A stretch of 64,000 nt of DNA from Thermaurantimonas sp046295455 (lineage in GTDB: Bacteria > Bacteroidota > Bacteroidia > Flavobacteriales > Schleiferiaceae): contig JBKBNI010000004.1 in the NCBI GenBank assembly GCA_046295455.1, forward strand, positions 209,032-273,031, in the 5' to 3' direction. Below are positions 45,434 through 54,784 of this stretch, piece by piece. Position numbers and translations under genes: made by a program. Under the pieces are notes generated by a model. The model saw only the letters and a program-made list of their open reading frames with translations. It was not told the origin of the DNA and made no database searches. Position 1 is the first letter of the stretch. Every line of letters starts with the position of its first letter.

Positions 45434-46798
45434 ATGAAAATACACCTGATCGCCATTGGCGGAAGTGCGATGCATAATCTTGCCCTTGCCCTTCAGAAAG
45501 CAGGACACACAGTATCCGGCAGTGATGACGAAATATTTGAACCCTCTCGATCCCGACTAGACCATGCCGGTTTGCTTCCCTCTGATATGGGTTGGTATCC
45601 GGAGCGAATCACATCTGATCTGGATCTTGTAATCCTCGGAATGCATGCTCGTGCTGACAACCCTGAACTGCAACGTGCCAAAGACCTCAACCTGAAAATA
45701 CTGTCGTATCCCGAATTTTTGTACCAGCATTCCAGAGACAAAACACGTGTGGTGATAGCCGGCAGCCATGGCAAAACGACTGTGACCAGCATGGTCATGC
45801 ATGTGTGCAGACTTTGCGGTCTGAACATCGATTATTTGGTCGGGGCACTGGTGAAGGGATTTGAGACGATGGTTCGATTGTCAGAATCATCCGAATTTAT
45901 TGTGATTGAGGGCGATGAATATCCCGCATCAGCACTACAGTTAATACCTAAATTTCACTTTTACAAGCCTAATATTACTGCCATCACAGGTATTGCGTGG
46001 GATCATGCAAATGTGTTTCCTGATGAAGAGGTTTATATTCAGCAATTTCGAACCTATTTAGAAATGTGTGAGCCTGGTGCTGCTGTTGTGTATTATGCCG
46101 AAGATGGGCAGTTGAAAGACCTTCTGAGCAGCACCACCAATTACGTAAAGAAAATTCCTTATTCGCTTCCGAAATACAAAGTCGCAGAAGATGGAACGTA
46201 TTACATCGAAACCAACGAAGGCCTGATGCCGGTCTCGGTCTTTGGCAAGCACAATATGGCCAATCTGGAGGCTGCCCGGTGGATTTGTCAATTGATGGGA
46301 ATACAGGAGGGCGAATTTTATCAGGCTATTCAGAGTTTTGAAGGGGCCGCAAAGCGCCTTCAACTGCTTGGCAGCAAAGATGGACGAAGTGTTTACCTCG
46401 ATTTTGCGCATTCCCCCAGTAAGGTCAGAGCTACATTGGAGTCAATGCGCGAAGCAAAACCGACTTCTAAAATTGTAGCGGTTTTGGAGCTCCATACCTA
46501 TTCCAGTTTGAGCTCGTCGTTTATTCCTCAGTACAGACATACGCTGGACTGTGCTGACCTGCCAATTGTGTATTTCAATCCTAAAGCATTGCGCCATAAG
46601 CGCTTGCCTGATCTCACGGCCAAAGAGGTGGCAGAAGCCTTCCGGATACCGGAGTCATGCGTTTTTACCGATTCGAAGAGAGTGTTCGATGAGTTGAAAT
46701 CCCTCAGGGATCAACCCTTGGACATCCTTTTTATGACTTCGGGCAACTTTGCCGGTGAGAATCTCGAAAGATGGGCTGAAGAACTACTTCGGGTATGA
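45434..46798 (+). CDS. mpl: Mpl-type Mur ligase (UDP-MurNAc:tripeptide ligase)
   Basis: 454-residue MurC-like ligase. N-terminal IHLIAIGGSAMHNLALAL and GSDDEIFEPSRSRL are typical of Bacteroidota Mpl proteins. The ATP loop is IAGSHGKTTVTSM, with IEGDEYPAS and GIAWDHANVFPD downstream. Mpl attaches recycled murein tripeptide to UDP-MurNAc. MurC itself is the alternative, but the N-terminal pattern favours Mpl. It overlaps the following symporter gene by 4 bases. Confidence 0.88.
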   Translation: MKIHLIAIGGSAMHNLALALQKAGHTVSGSDDEIFEPSRSRLDHAGLLPSDMGWYPERITSDLDLVILGMHARADNPELQRAKDLNLKILSYPEFLYQHSRDKTRVVIAGSHGKTTVTSMVMHVCRLCGLNIDYLVGALVKGFETMVRLSESSEFIVIEGDEYPASALQLIPKFHFYKPNITAITGIAWDHANVFPDEEVYIQQFRTYLEMCEPGAAVVYYAEDGQLKDLLSSTTNYVKKIPYSLPKYKVAEDGTYYIETNEGLMPVSVFGKHNMANLEAARWICQLMGIQEGEFYQAIQSFEGAAKRLQLLGSKDGRSVYLDFAHSPSKVRATLESMREAKPTSKIVAVLELHTYSSLSSSFIPQYRHTLDCADLPIVYFNPKALRHKRLPDLTAKEVAEAFRIPESCVFTDSKRVFDELKSLRDQPLDILFMTSGNFAGENLERWAEELLRV

Positions 46799-48534
46799 AC
46801 ACCCTTGACTACTTGATAGCACTTGCGGGCCTTGCAGTGTTTTTATGGGTTAATCTCAGACTCCGGAAGAGGGGAGGGCGCAATCTCGAGAACTTCTTTC
46901 TTGCCGGAAGATCCATGAGCTGGAAGCTTCTAGGGCTCAGCATGGTAGCTACAACCTTTGCCGCCGATACGCCACTTTGGGTCACAGAGAAGGTCGTACA
47001 GCACGGCATCAGTGGCAACTGGCTCTGGTGGAATATGCTCCTCGGGGGGATGCTTACTACTTTCTTTTTTGCAAAATATTGGCGAAGAGCCGGTATCCTG
47101 ACTGAACCGGAATTTATCAGTCTGCGCTACAGCGGCCCGTTGGTAAGACCCTTGCGGATGTTTAAGGCCGTTTATCTCGGGCTCTTTCTCAATGCGGTCA
47201 TCATCGGATGGGTCAATGCCGCCATGATTAAAGTCGTCGGTGAATTTTTTCAGTTGTCGAAGGGTTATTCCATCGGTTTAGTCATGGCTATGATGCTATA
47301 CACGGCGGTTTATTCGGCCGTTTCAGGACTGGTGGGGATCGTAGTGACTGATGCGATTCAGTTTGGAGTAGCCATGACGGGGAGCATCGTCCTGGCCATC
47401 CTGGTGGTCAATCTGCCGGAGGTAGGGGGCCTGTCCGGATTGGTTGAAAAACTACCGGATTGGAGATTTGATTTTTTTCCGCAAGTGGAAGGTCCGGGGC
47501 TTGAAGTATTGACCATCTCGACAGGCGCTTTTTTTTCATTTGTGGCGCTCCAGTGGTGGAACAGTTGGTATCCAGGTGCTGAGCCGGGTGGGGGAGGCTA
47601 TGTTTCACAGCGTATGATGAGCGCTCGAAATGAAGATGAAGCACGAAAAGCTTCCTTGTTTTTTCAATTGGCACATTACTGTCTTCGACCCTGGCCCTGG
47701 ATTGTCGTAGCTCTGGCAGCTTTGATTCTCTATCCGGGACTGCCTGTAGAGGAAGCGGGCAACGCTTACATCCGCCTGATACGCGATTACATGCCTTCCG
47801 GCGTAAGAGGATTGATGCTGCTTGTATTTATCTCTGCTTACATGAGTACCATTTCCACGCAACTGAACTGGGGAAGCGGATACCTGACCAATGATTTATT
47901 TATGCTGTGGAAGAAAGCCGATTTATTGAATTCAAAAGAACCGGTGAGAGTTGGCCGGATTTTCACCATGCTGATCATGCTGGCAGGAGCTGTAGTTTCT
48001 TTTTACATTAATACGATCGACCAGGCAGCTCAGTTTCTTATACAGGCAGGAGCCGGCTTAGGTGCAGTACTTATCCTGAGATGGTACTGGTGGCGCATCA
48101 ATGCGCTTACCGAGTTAGTAGCTACAATTGTTCCTCTCTTTATACTGACGATTTGCAAACTGTGGATTGAACCTCGGGCAGGAGAGGAGTTTGTATTGCA
48201 CAACGGCACTTTTTATGTAGTGGTTTTTGGAACAATGCTTAGCTGGATATCCGTGGCCTATGCCTCTGCACCGACGAATAAGACAGTATTAAAGACATTT
48301 TGTACCATAGTCAAACCCGCCGGAGTGTGGCCAGGAGACATTCATACGGCTGACAACAGGGAGATGAAAAAGAATACAATGCTTTGGATTGCGTCGGTGG
48401 TACTGGCCTACTCAATACTGTTTGGGGTAGGGTATTTGTTGTTTGGGGAGTTGCTAAATGTATTGATATGCAGCATTATAGCTGTTTTATGCGGTGTATT
48501 TCTAACCAATCGACTCAACACAGATGCAAAATGA
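46795..48534 (+). CDS. Sodium:solute symporter (SSS family)
   Basis: 579-residue inner-membrane transporter with about 13 hydrophobic segments. SSS motifs: RNLENFFLAGRSMSWKLLGL and MSMVATTFAADTPLW-type first helices, and AYMSTISTQLNWGSGYLTND. The substrate cannot be read from sequence; placement after mpl might suggest a murein fragment or sugar, which is inference. Overlaps mpl (ATGA) and the next gene (11 bases). Confidence 0.88.
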   Translation: MNTLDYLIALAGLAVFLWVNLRLRKRGGRNLENFFLAGRSMSWKLLGLSMVATTFAADTPLWVTEKVVQHGISGNWLWWNMLLGGMLTTFFFAKYWRRAGILTEPEFISLRYSGPLVRPLRMFKAVYLGLFLNAVIIGWVNAAMIKVVGEFFQLSKGYSIGLVMAMMLYTAVYSAVSGLVGIVVTDAIQFGVAMTGSIVLAILVVNLPEVGGLSGLVEKLPDWRFDFFPQVEGPGLEVLTISTGAFFSFVALQWWNSWYPGAEPGGGGYVSQRMMSARNEDEARKASLFFQLAHYCLRPWPWIVVALAALILYPGLPVEEAGNAYIRLIRDYMPSGVRGLMLLVFISAYMSTISTQLNWGSGYLTNDLFMLWKKADLLNSKEPVRVGRIFTMLIMLAGAVVSFYINTIDQAAQFLIQAGAGLGAVLILRWYWWRINALTELVATIVPLFILTICKLWIEPRAGEEFVLHNGTFYVVVFGTMLSWISVAYASAPTNKTVLKTFCTIVKPAGVWPGDIHTADNREMKKNTMLWIASVVLAYSILFGVGYLLFGELLNVLICSIIAVLCGVFLTNRLNTDAK

Positions 48535-49309
48535 AGTACTGCTGAATACCGAATGGTGGATGTACGCCCTTTACCTGATCGGGGGTGTCCTGACAGGCAT
48601 AATCAATGTATTGGCAGGAAATGGTTCGGCCATCACGCTCAGCCTGATGATTTTTGCGGGCATGCCGCCCGGGCTTGCCAACGGGACGAACCGCATTGGA
48701 GCGATGGTACAGACGATTACTTCTGTTTTAGCCATTCGGAAGACTCTGCGTACAAGACGACTTATACAACTCAGTGTACCCTTCTTTTTACCTGCATTTA
48801 TAGGTAGTTTTCTCGGAGCTTTCATCGTGATGGATATAGATGATTTTCTTTTAAAACAAATCATTGGTATTCTCATGATTTTTATACTCTTAAGTCTGCT
48901 TTTAAATCCAAAAAAATGGAAAAGGAAGACAGACCCAAAAAGGAAAGTTCACACCTGGGTCAATTATGTTTGGTTCTTTCTCATCGGAGTGTACACCGGA
49001 TTTATACAGATGGGAGTGGGAATCATGATGCTGGCCATTATGGTGCTTTCCATACAGCTAAGCCTCAAAGATTCAAATATCATCAAATTAATTCTGGCTC
49101 TTGTCATTTCTATTCCTGCCTTTTTGGTTTTTGTGGCTTATGGCCAGGTGCATTGGCCATCCGGATTGGTATTGGCACTCGGCCAGTCTGTTGGATCTGT
49201 TATTTCAGCCAGATATTTTCTCTATCATCCTCATGCCATGCAGATTACCCGTAATGTATTGATTTTAATTCTGGTTCTGAGCATTCTGAAATTATTTCAG
49301 ATTATCTGA
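48524..49309 (+). CDS. TauE/SafE-family permease
   Basis: 261 residues, about eight membrane segments. The N-terminal repeat GGVLTGIINVLAGNGSAITL and the PPGLANGTNRIGAM pattern match the sulfite exporter TauE/SafE (DUF81) family. Likely exports a sulfur or organic anion; substrate unknown. Overlaps the symporter end by 11 bases, so likely one operon of three genes. Confidence 0.88.
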   Translation: MQNEVLLNTEWWMYALYLIGGVLTGIINVLAGNGSAITLSLMIFAGMPPGLANGTNRIGAMVQTITSVLAIRKTLRTRRLIQLSVPFFLPAFIGSFLGAFIVMDIDDFLLKQIIGILMIFILLSLLLNPKKWKRKTDPKRKVHTWVNYVWFFLIGVYTGFIQMGVGIMMLAIMVLSIQLSLKDSNIIKLILALVISIPAFLVFVAYGQVHWPSGLVLALGQSVGSVISARYFLYHPHAMQITRNVLILILVLSILKLFQII

Positions 49310-49373
49310 ATTTTACTGCATATTACGTATTGACCTGTCCCGCGACATAAAGAAATATTAGGCGCAAAATCAG

Positions 49374-50450
49374 ATGAAAAAAGTTACATTTTGTGTTTGT
49401 CTGTTGATTTTGGTATTTTATGGATTAAAGGGTCAGTACGAAAAACCAAAATCTGTTTATGTGTCTCCGACCAATCCCTTATTGAATACCAATAAAAAAT
49501 ACGACGATCCGCTGAAATGGAACATTTTGTACGGAGTCGGAGTCCAGCTTGGTTTAGACTATCAGAAATACACCGGCAGTGTGTACTACAAGCTAAGCGC
49601 ATATTTTACTTACAACCGATTTTTGCTTCATGGTAGTTATGCTGCAGATGTAAGCAATGCCTCTATTTTCAGCAGTAATGTGGTCATTATGAATGGGTAT
49701 AGCCAACCTTACAGAAGTACAGACATATCGGCTTTCATTAATTTTAAAGATAAGACCAGGTCAAAAACCGTCTTGCCGTATGTGGCTGTGAAGGTGCTTC
49801 GCGATGAGAAGACAATAGAGAGCGTGTATGAATATGAATATCTGAGAAAAAATAAAATAGCAGAAATACACAGAACTTACAAAGAATGGATCAATTTTCA
49901 CACACATCAGGATATAACATACAGATTTTCATGGGGTGTGGGAGGGTCTTTTATCAAAACCAATTCAAATTTTATCTATAACCGCACCGATGAGAGAGAG
50001 TACAACCTTGATTGTATTGCATTTACAGATAAAGATGCCAAACCCTCAGAAATTGTTTTGCCCTTTAATCAGTCAATCATTGGAGCGGGTATACATTTTT
50101 CTCAATTTTATTCCTTTTCTTACAAATATCAACTCGTAGACCTCGCTCCTTTTAAATTCAGGAGAAATTCTTTTTCGATTACACAAATAGAAGTATTGCT
50201 TTCCGCAACTCCCGGGTATAATTCCACTGTTGCTACTTATCAGAACGCTCAGGTAAAATTTGAACAAATTGAAAGCGTCAGGACAAATAACATTGGATTT
50301 CGTATCAAAAGGACAACCAATGAAATAAAGTACTCTTACATCAAACCCGGACTATACACCCAGGTAGAGGCAGGACTCCGTCCCGGTATTTATTCCAAAG
50401 CCTTCCCTGAAGGACTGTATATGTCCTTTGGTGTGGGAATACTTCTGTAA
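49374..50450 (+). CDS. Exported protein of unknown function, beta-rich
   Basis: 358 residues. Signal peptide MKKVTFCVCLLILVFYGLKGQ. The mature protein contains many aromatic, alternating strands (YYKLSAYFTYNRFLLHGSYA, FHTHQDITYRFSWGVGGSFI) and ends in a strand (GLYMSFGVGILL), suggesting an outer-membrane barrel. No family recognised. Confidence 0.7.
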   Translation: MKKVTFCVCLLILVFYGLKGQYEKPKSVYVSPTNPLLNTNKKYDDPLKWNILYGVGVQLGLDYQKYTGSVYYKLSAYFTYNRFLLHGSYAADVSNASIFSSNVVIMNGYSQPYRSTDISAFINFKDKTRSKTVLPYVAVKVLRDEKTIESVYEYEYLRKNKIAEIHRTYKEWINFHTHQDITYRFSWGVGGSFIKTNSNFIYNRTDEREYNLDCIAFTDKDAKPSEIVLPFNQSIIGAGIHFSQFYSFSYKYQLVDLAPFKFRRNSFSITQIEVLLSATPGYNSTVATYQNAQVKFEQIESVRTNNIGFRIKRTTNEIKYSYIKPGLYTQVEAGLRPGIYSKAFPEGLYMSFGVGILL

Positions 50451-50515
50451 AACCTGATATTTTTTAGCTTATTCGACCAATTTAGGTCAGACCTTCGCTG
50501 CGGAATTTTTTGAGG

Positions 50516-51286
50516 ATGAAATCATTCTTGCCTTGGCATTTCGCGGTTTTTTTCATTTACATATGTGGGCATGGTCAGATTGTAAAAAACATCGAACATG
50601 AACCTGCTGTTTGGGGAGGCTATATATCGAGTATAAAAATTTCAGAGCACGTATCTGTCTGGAACGATCTGCACTATGTGCCAGAGTCTTTTTTTATTTA
50701 CAGAACTGGACTTTCCTGGCATTTTACGCCTCAGGTAGTCGGCACGGTTGGATATGCATATCTGAATACGACTCCAATTTCTAATGGATTACTGGCCAGA
50801 AGTGAGCATAGGCCCTGGGGTCAGTTGGTTTTTAACTTTAAGATAGGAGAGGCTGCTCAGTTTAATCACCGTATCAGATACGATTACAGAATTCGGCAGT
50901 CTGTAGCCGGCGGTGAGATTGTGGACGGGGACTGGATGGCTTATCACCGGCTGAGGTTTATGTCGAGTCTGCGTTTTCCTTTGATTGGTAAAAATCTCGG
51001 TGATTACAAACCTTTCTTTTCTGTGAACAATGAAATTCTTTTCAATTTTGGAAAGAACATCATCTGGAACTACTTCGACCAAAACAGAAGTTGGCTCAAC
51101 TTCGGCTACCAGGTTCCGGGGGCTACATTTCAGATAGGCTATATGCTGCGCTGGGTGCAAGGCAGTGTTCCCGGAAATGCGATTTATTATCACACAGCCT
51201 TGTTTTGGATCACCCACGTAATCGATGCCAGAAAAGTCAGATCACCCGTAAAACCTGAAAATGAACTCCTTCACAGAGAGCCTTGA
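50516..51286 (+). CDS. DUF2490 domain-containing protein
   Basis: 256 residues from the ATG at 50516. Signal-like start MKSFLPWHFAVFFIYICGHGQ. DUF2490 pattern: EPAVWGGYISSIKISEHVSV, then RSEHRPWGQLVFNF, HRIRYDYRIRQ and HRLRFMSSLRFPL. The family is made of outer-membrane beta-barrel-like proteins of unknown role. It is the last core gene before the accessory region. Confidence 0.85.
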   Translation: MKSFLPWHFAVFFIYICGHGQIVKNIEHEPAVWGGYISSIKISEHVSVWNDLHYVPESFFIYRTGLSWHFTPQVVGTVGYAYLNTTPISNGLLARSEHRPWGQLVFNFKIGEAAQFNHRIRYDYRIRQSVAGGEIVDGDWMAYHRLRFMSSLRFPLIGKNLGDYKPFFSVNNEILFNFGKNIIWNYFDQNRSWLNFGYQVPGATFQIGYMLRWVQGSVPGNAIYYHTALFWITHVIDARKVRSPVKPENELLHREP

Positions 51287-51429
51287 TACTTTTGAGTATC
51301 TCGGTCATAGAACGGAATTCAACCATCATTCTACACTCAGCTTACCGGAATCCGGATCATTGTCTAAGAGCCATTAATTGATCCATTTCAGGGATTAGTC
51401 CGATATTGAGAAATTCCCGCATGCAGTAG

Positions 51430-51724
51430 AAACCATCTCTCTATCTGGTTGAAGGTCAATACAATTATTTGAAATATTCCAAGCAGATTTTTACAAAAGG
51501 TAATGAAAAATTCTATAATTTTATCAAAGATAAATAAACCCGGTACCTTACATTGGTTAAGGCATAGGTATGTCACACATTTATTAGAAAATGGAACTGA
51601 CTTAAGATACATACAAGAATTACTTGGGCATAGAAGTAGTAAACCAACAGAATTATACATATATGTCAGCACCAAGAGTTTACAAAAAATTAAATCACCC
51701 ATTGACGATTTGGAATTGGGATAA
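51430..51724 (+). pseudogene. Tyrosine recombinase (integrase) remnant, frameshifted
   Basis: Two pieces of a tyrosine-recombinase catalytic domain lie in different frames. 51430-51537 reads KPSLYLVEGQYNYLKYSKQI, matching the region before the active site. From about 51511, in the next frame, comes INKPGTLHWLRHRYVTHLLE, then LRYIQELLGHRSSK and ELYIYVSTKSLQKIKSP. The HxxR box, the H/LGH box and the tyrosine region (YIYVSTK) are present, while the N-terminal half with the first catalytic Arg is missing. The gene is therefore decayed. The form resembles integrases next to Bacteroidota cassette arrays, and attC-like sites follow. Confidence 0.85.
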
Positions 51725-51847
51725 ATGCACCTCCGATGTAGAAAGAAGTGCCTCAATACAGCTTGAAACGGGCAGATTGGTGCACCTTTTAAGAAAAAAA
51801 GTGCGTGTATAAATGAGTTGGCAACCATATTAAAAGACTATGTACTA

Positions 51848-53455
51848 ATGAAAATTAAAACTATAAGATTAAATAATTTCAAACGATTCACAGACCTAAC
51901 CATCACTAGGATTCCAGAAAGTGCAAAACTAGTTTTACTTGTTGGACCTAACGGTTGTGGAAAGACTTCTTTATTTGAAGCCTTTAATTATTGGTATATG
52001 TTTAAAGGTTTTAACAGCATTGGTGATAGAAATTATATTGAAAAAGTTAACGTCAATAATACATCTAATGACAGGTGGTATCAAAATAAAGTTGAGATTG
52101 AATTTCACAAACCATTTTCAGTACATGACAGAGACCAAATTAAAGGCAAATTTTATTTTAGAACAGCATACAGAAACGAACCCGATTTTACTGTTAATCG
52201 GCTTTATAAACAACAAAACCCTACAGAGGAATTGAGATTTAATACATTAATGCAAAATGATGTTGCTGTTTCTGAAAATTATCAAAGATTAATATCAACT
52301 ACTTTATCAGCGGTATTTAACGAGGCAAACAATTCTATGACTGTTCAATATTTACGAGAGGAGCTTATAGGAAAAATTAATTCTTCGCTCTCAAACGTGT
52401 TTGAAGATCTAAAGTTAAGCTCAATTGGCGACCCATTAACAAACGGGAGCTTTTATTTTGAAAAAGGGACCTCAAAAGATTTTCATTATAAAAATTTATC
52501 AGCTGGTGAAAAGTCGGTTTTTGACTTGTTATTAGATATTAATATAAAATCAATTTATTATACAGATGCAATATTTTGTATAGATGAACCTGAATCTCAT
52601 ATGCACACACGACTTCAGGGAAAGGTTTTGAAAGAACTTTTCAAACTTATTCCAGAAGATTCACAATTGTGGATTACGACCCATTCGATTGGTATGTTAA
52701 AACAAGCAGAAGATTTGGAAAAATTATCCCCGGGTTCAGTTGTTTTCTTGGATTTTGATAATAGAGATTTTGATTTGTCAGAAGTCATAGAGCCTGCAAT
52801 TATAAATAAAACAATCTGGAACAAATTTTTTGATTTAGCATTTGCAGAATTTTCACAATTAATTGTACCAGGTAGAATAGTTTTTTGTGAGGGCACATCA
52901 ACAGGAAAGTACAAAGATTTTGATGCACAGATATACAGTAAAATTTTTGAAAATAAATATCACGACACTAAGTTTATTTCAATAGGATCTTCAACAGATA
53001 TAGAGGATGAAGAAAATCAATCTGTAAAAATTATTTCTAATATTTTAAAATCATCATCCATTATAAAGTTTGTTGACCGGGATGACAAAAGCAATGAGGA
53101 AGTAAGCGATTTATTAAATAAGGGAATAAAAACATCAAAGAGAAGACACATCGAATGCTATTTATTGGATGATGAAATAATTTTAAAATTATGTGAAAAA
53201 GTTGGTAAACCCGAACTAAAAGAACAATGCCTACAGGTAAAACAAGAAGCCTTAGAAAATAGTATTAATAGAGGTAATCCAAAAGACGACATAAAATCTG
53301 CAAGCGGAGAAATCTTTACAGAATTAAAAAGAATTTTATCTCTAACACAATGCGGTAACAACACAAGAGCATTTCTTCGTGACACAATAGCACCATTAGT
53401 CACAGAAGAAACAAATGTTTATAAAGAACTTGAAAATGAAATATTTGGAGAATAA
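51848..53455 (+). CDS. AAA ATPase with TOPRIM-like C-terminal domain (OLD-like, putative defence)
   Basis: 535 residues from the ATG at 51848. N-terminal ABC/SMC-type ATPase: LNNFKRFTDLTI, Walker A LVGPNGCGKTSLFEAF (~residue 30), signature NLSAGEKSVFDLLLD, Walker B AIFCIDEPESHMHTR (~245) and H loop WITTHSIGM. The C-terminal half has an acidic pattern suggesting a TOPRIM-like nuclease: IVFCEGTSTGKYKDF (~345) and FVDRDDKSNEE (~410). This matches OLD-family or DUF4435-type ATPase-nucleases that often act against phages. AT-rich. Sits between the integrase remnant and the first attC-like site, so it is probably cassette cargo. Confidence 0.75.
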   Translation: MKIKTIRLNNFKRFTDLTITRIPESAKLVLLVGPNGCGKTSLFEAFNYWYMFKGFNSIGDRNYIEKVNVNNTSNDRWYQNKVEIEFHKPFSVHDRDQIKGKFYFRTAYRNEPDFTVNRLYKQQNPTEELRFNTLMQNDVAVSENYQRLISTTLSAVFNEANNSMTVQYLREELIGKINSSLSNVFEDLKLSSIGDPLTNGSFYFEKGTSKDFHYKNLSAGEKSVFDLLLDINIKSIYYTDAIFCIDEPESHMHTRLQGKVLKELFKLIPEDSQLWITTHSIGMLKQAEDLEKLSPGSVVFLDFDNRDFDLSEVIEPAIINKTIWNKFFDLAFAEFSQLIVPGRIVFCEGTSTGKYKDFDAQIYSKIFENKYHDTKFISIGSSTDIEDEENQSVKIISNILKSSSIIKFVDRDDKSNEEVSDLLNKGIKTSKRRHIECYLLDDEIILKLCEKVGKPELKEQCLQVKQEALENSINRGNPKDDIKSASGEIFTELKRILSLTQCGNNTRAFLRDTIAPLVTEETNVYKELENEIFGE

Positions 53456-53462
53456 TACGGTT

Positions 53463-53591
53463 GCTAACAAAGTGTATATGCCATAAGGGTTTCAGTGGGT
53501 ATTCAAGCGATGTAGCTCGATCAAACTTTCGTGTAGATATACAGTAAACTACTACGCGATCTCTTACGGCACATACACGCAAACCGTTAGC
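53463..53591 (+). repeat. attC-like recombination site 1
   Basis: Imperfect palindrome of about 129 bases. It starts GCTAAC and ends GTTAGC, matching RYYYAAC and GTTRRRY of integron attC sites. The inner arms GTGTATATGCCATAAGGG and the complement of CTCTTACGGCACATACAC agree at 15 of 18 positions, and the left arm has fewer bases than the right, as in attC. It lies 8 bases after the ATPase stop and 51 bases before the lipoprotein gene. Confidence 0.75.
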
Positions 53592-53641
53592 AGTAATGCT
53601 AAAAGACACCTAAACCGAAAAATTGAATAGAAAAGAAAAGA

Positions 53642-54631
53642 ATGAATTTGAAGATTAAAAAAATAGTAATTTGGACATTAATGATAATGACATTCGTTCT
53701 TACTTCTTGTGCAGGACTAAAAAATGCACAACATAATTTTCAACTTGACAAAAGCAATTGTAATCAACAAACAGTTTTCAGTTATGATAAAACTGACTTA
53801 CCAAAACCAATTCACACGCTTGACATTGACACCATTTTAATAAACAGATTTTCATTTCAATCATTAAATGCAGCAAATGCAATCGGAATTCTTGACTTAC
53901 TGTTAGAATTGGTGAACTTGAAAAAATCCTATAAAGAAAACCCGACCCTAAACAAACGTATTGAAATCATTGAACTATCACAGAGAATTAATCAAAGAAT
54001 AAATATTTCTTCTCTCGAAATTTCATCAGTTGCAAGTGAAATGGATTGCGAAGAAGAACGAGCCGACCAAATTTCCACCTACCTTAAGGGAAAAGAAGAT
54101 GATTCTGAAACAAAGCTGACAGTTGGGGCAATTGTTGTGGGGGCGGCAGGAGCAATTACAGCAGGAATTTTACTGACAAGTGGAGTTGCAGGAAATGCGG
54201 CTGAATTTATTGGAATTGGAGCAGGTTTGACAGAAGCAACATTGGGTTTGCTGATTTTATTGAACAAACGAAAAGTAAAATTTTATCATACAAGAAACGC
54301 ATTAAAGGACATTTGGGAAGCACCAGAAACCTCAACTATTTTTCCGCAATCGGTTTGGTATTATTTGACCTCTGAAAAACCAGATGGCTCAACAAAATCA
54401 ATAAGACAGCAACTCATTGACAACTGGTTAGGTTTCGGACAAATTCCAGACACGAAAGAGAAGAATAAAGAGAAAGTTTATACGCTTTTTTTCGGAGAGG
54501 GCGGTAAATACACAGCCGACCAATTAACCAATAGAGCAAATATGTACGACCAAATTGAAGCTCAAATAAACTTAATAAAACAGGACTTAAAATTATTAGC
54601 ATCTGAAATTGAAAAACTGAATAACGAATAA
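53642..54631 (+). CDS. Putative lipoprotein of unknown function (cassette cargo)
   Basis: 329 residues. Lipoprotein signal MTFVLTSCAGLKN, Cys about residue 23. A Gly/Ala-rich hydrophobic hairpin lies at ~159-200 (VGAIVVGAAGAITAGILLTS then GAGLTEATLGLLILLNK), followed by a helical C-terminus (INLIKQDLKLLASEIEKLNN). No domain recognised. It lies between attC-like sites 1 and 2 and is the only gene there. AT-rich. Unknown. Confidence 0.7.
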   Translation: MNLKIKKIVIWTLMIMTFVLTSCAGLKNAQHNFQLDKSNCNQQTVFSYDKTDLPKPIHTLDIDTILINRFSFQSLNAANAIGILDLLLELVNLKKSYKENPTLNKRIEIIELSQRINQRINISSLEISSVASEMDCEEERADQISTYLKGKEDDSETKLTVGAIVVGAAGAITAGILLTSGVAGNAAEFIGIGAGLTEATLGLLILLNKRKVKFYHTRNALKDIWEAPETSTIFPQSVWYYLTSEKPDGSTKSIRQQLIDNWLGFGQIPDTKEKNKEKVYTLFFGEGGKYTADQLTNRANMYDQIEAQINLIKQDLKLLASEIEKLNNE

Positions 54632-54650
54632 CGGGCGAAAGAAGCACTAC

Positions 54651-54784
54651 TGACAACAGCACCTGTACGCAAGCAGGGGTTTCATGCTTCGTAGTACAGG
54701 AAAGTGGTAAAACTAAAGTTCAGTTCTTCACAGGAAGTTCAGTGGTTAAAATCCCTTCCTGCGTATAGGTGAGAACCGTTGGCA
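54651..54784 (+). repeat. attC-like recombination site 2
   Basis: Imperfect palindrome of about 134 bases, starting TGACAAC and ending GTTGGCA (GTTRRRY). The inner arm ACCTGTACGCAAGCAGGGGT (extended by TT) and the complement of the right arm from 54748 agree at 18 of 22 positions. The sequences between the arms are unrelated to site 1, as expected for attC sites, whose structure and not sequence is conserved. Confidence 0.72.

Noticed and set aside
51287..51429. attI site next to the integrase remnant
   Set aside because: No GTTRRRY core with flanking direct repeats could be recognised by eye; it may exist but is unsupported.
51388..51828. 146-codon minus-strand open frame over the integrase remnant
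   Set aside because: It is the complement of recombinase coding sequence whose active-site motifs are readable on the plus strand; its own peptide has no recognisable features.
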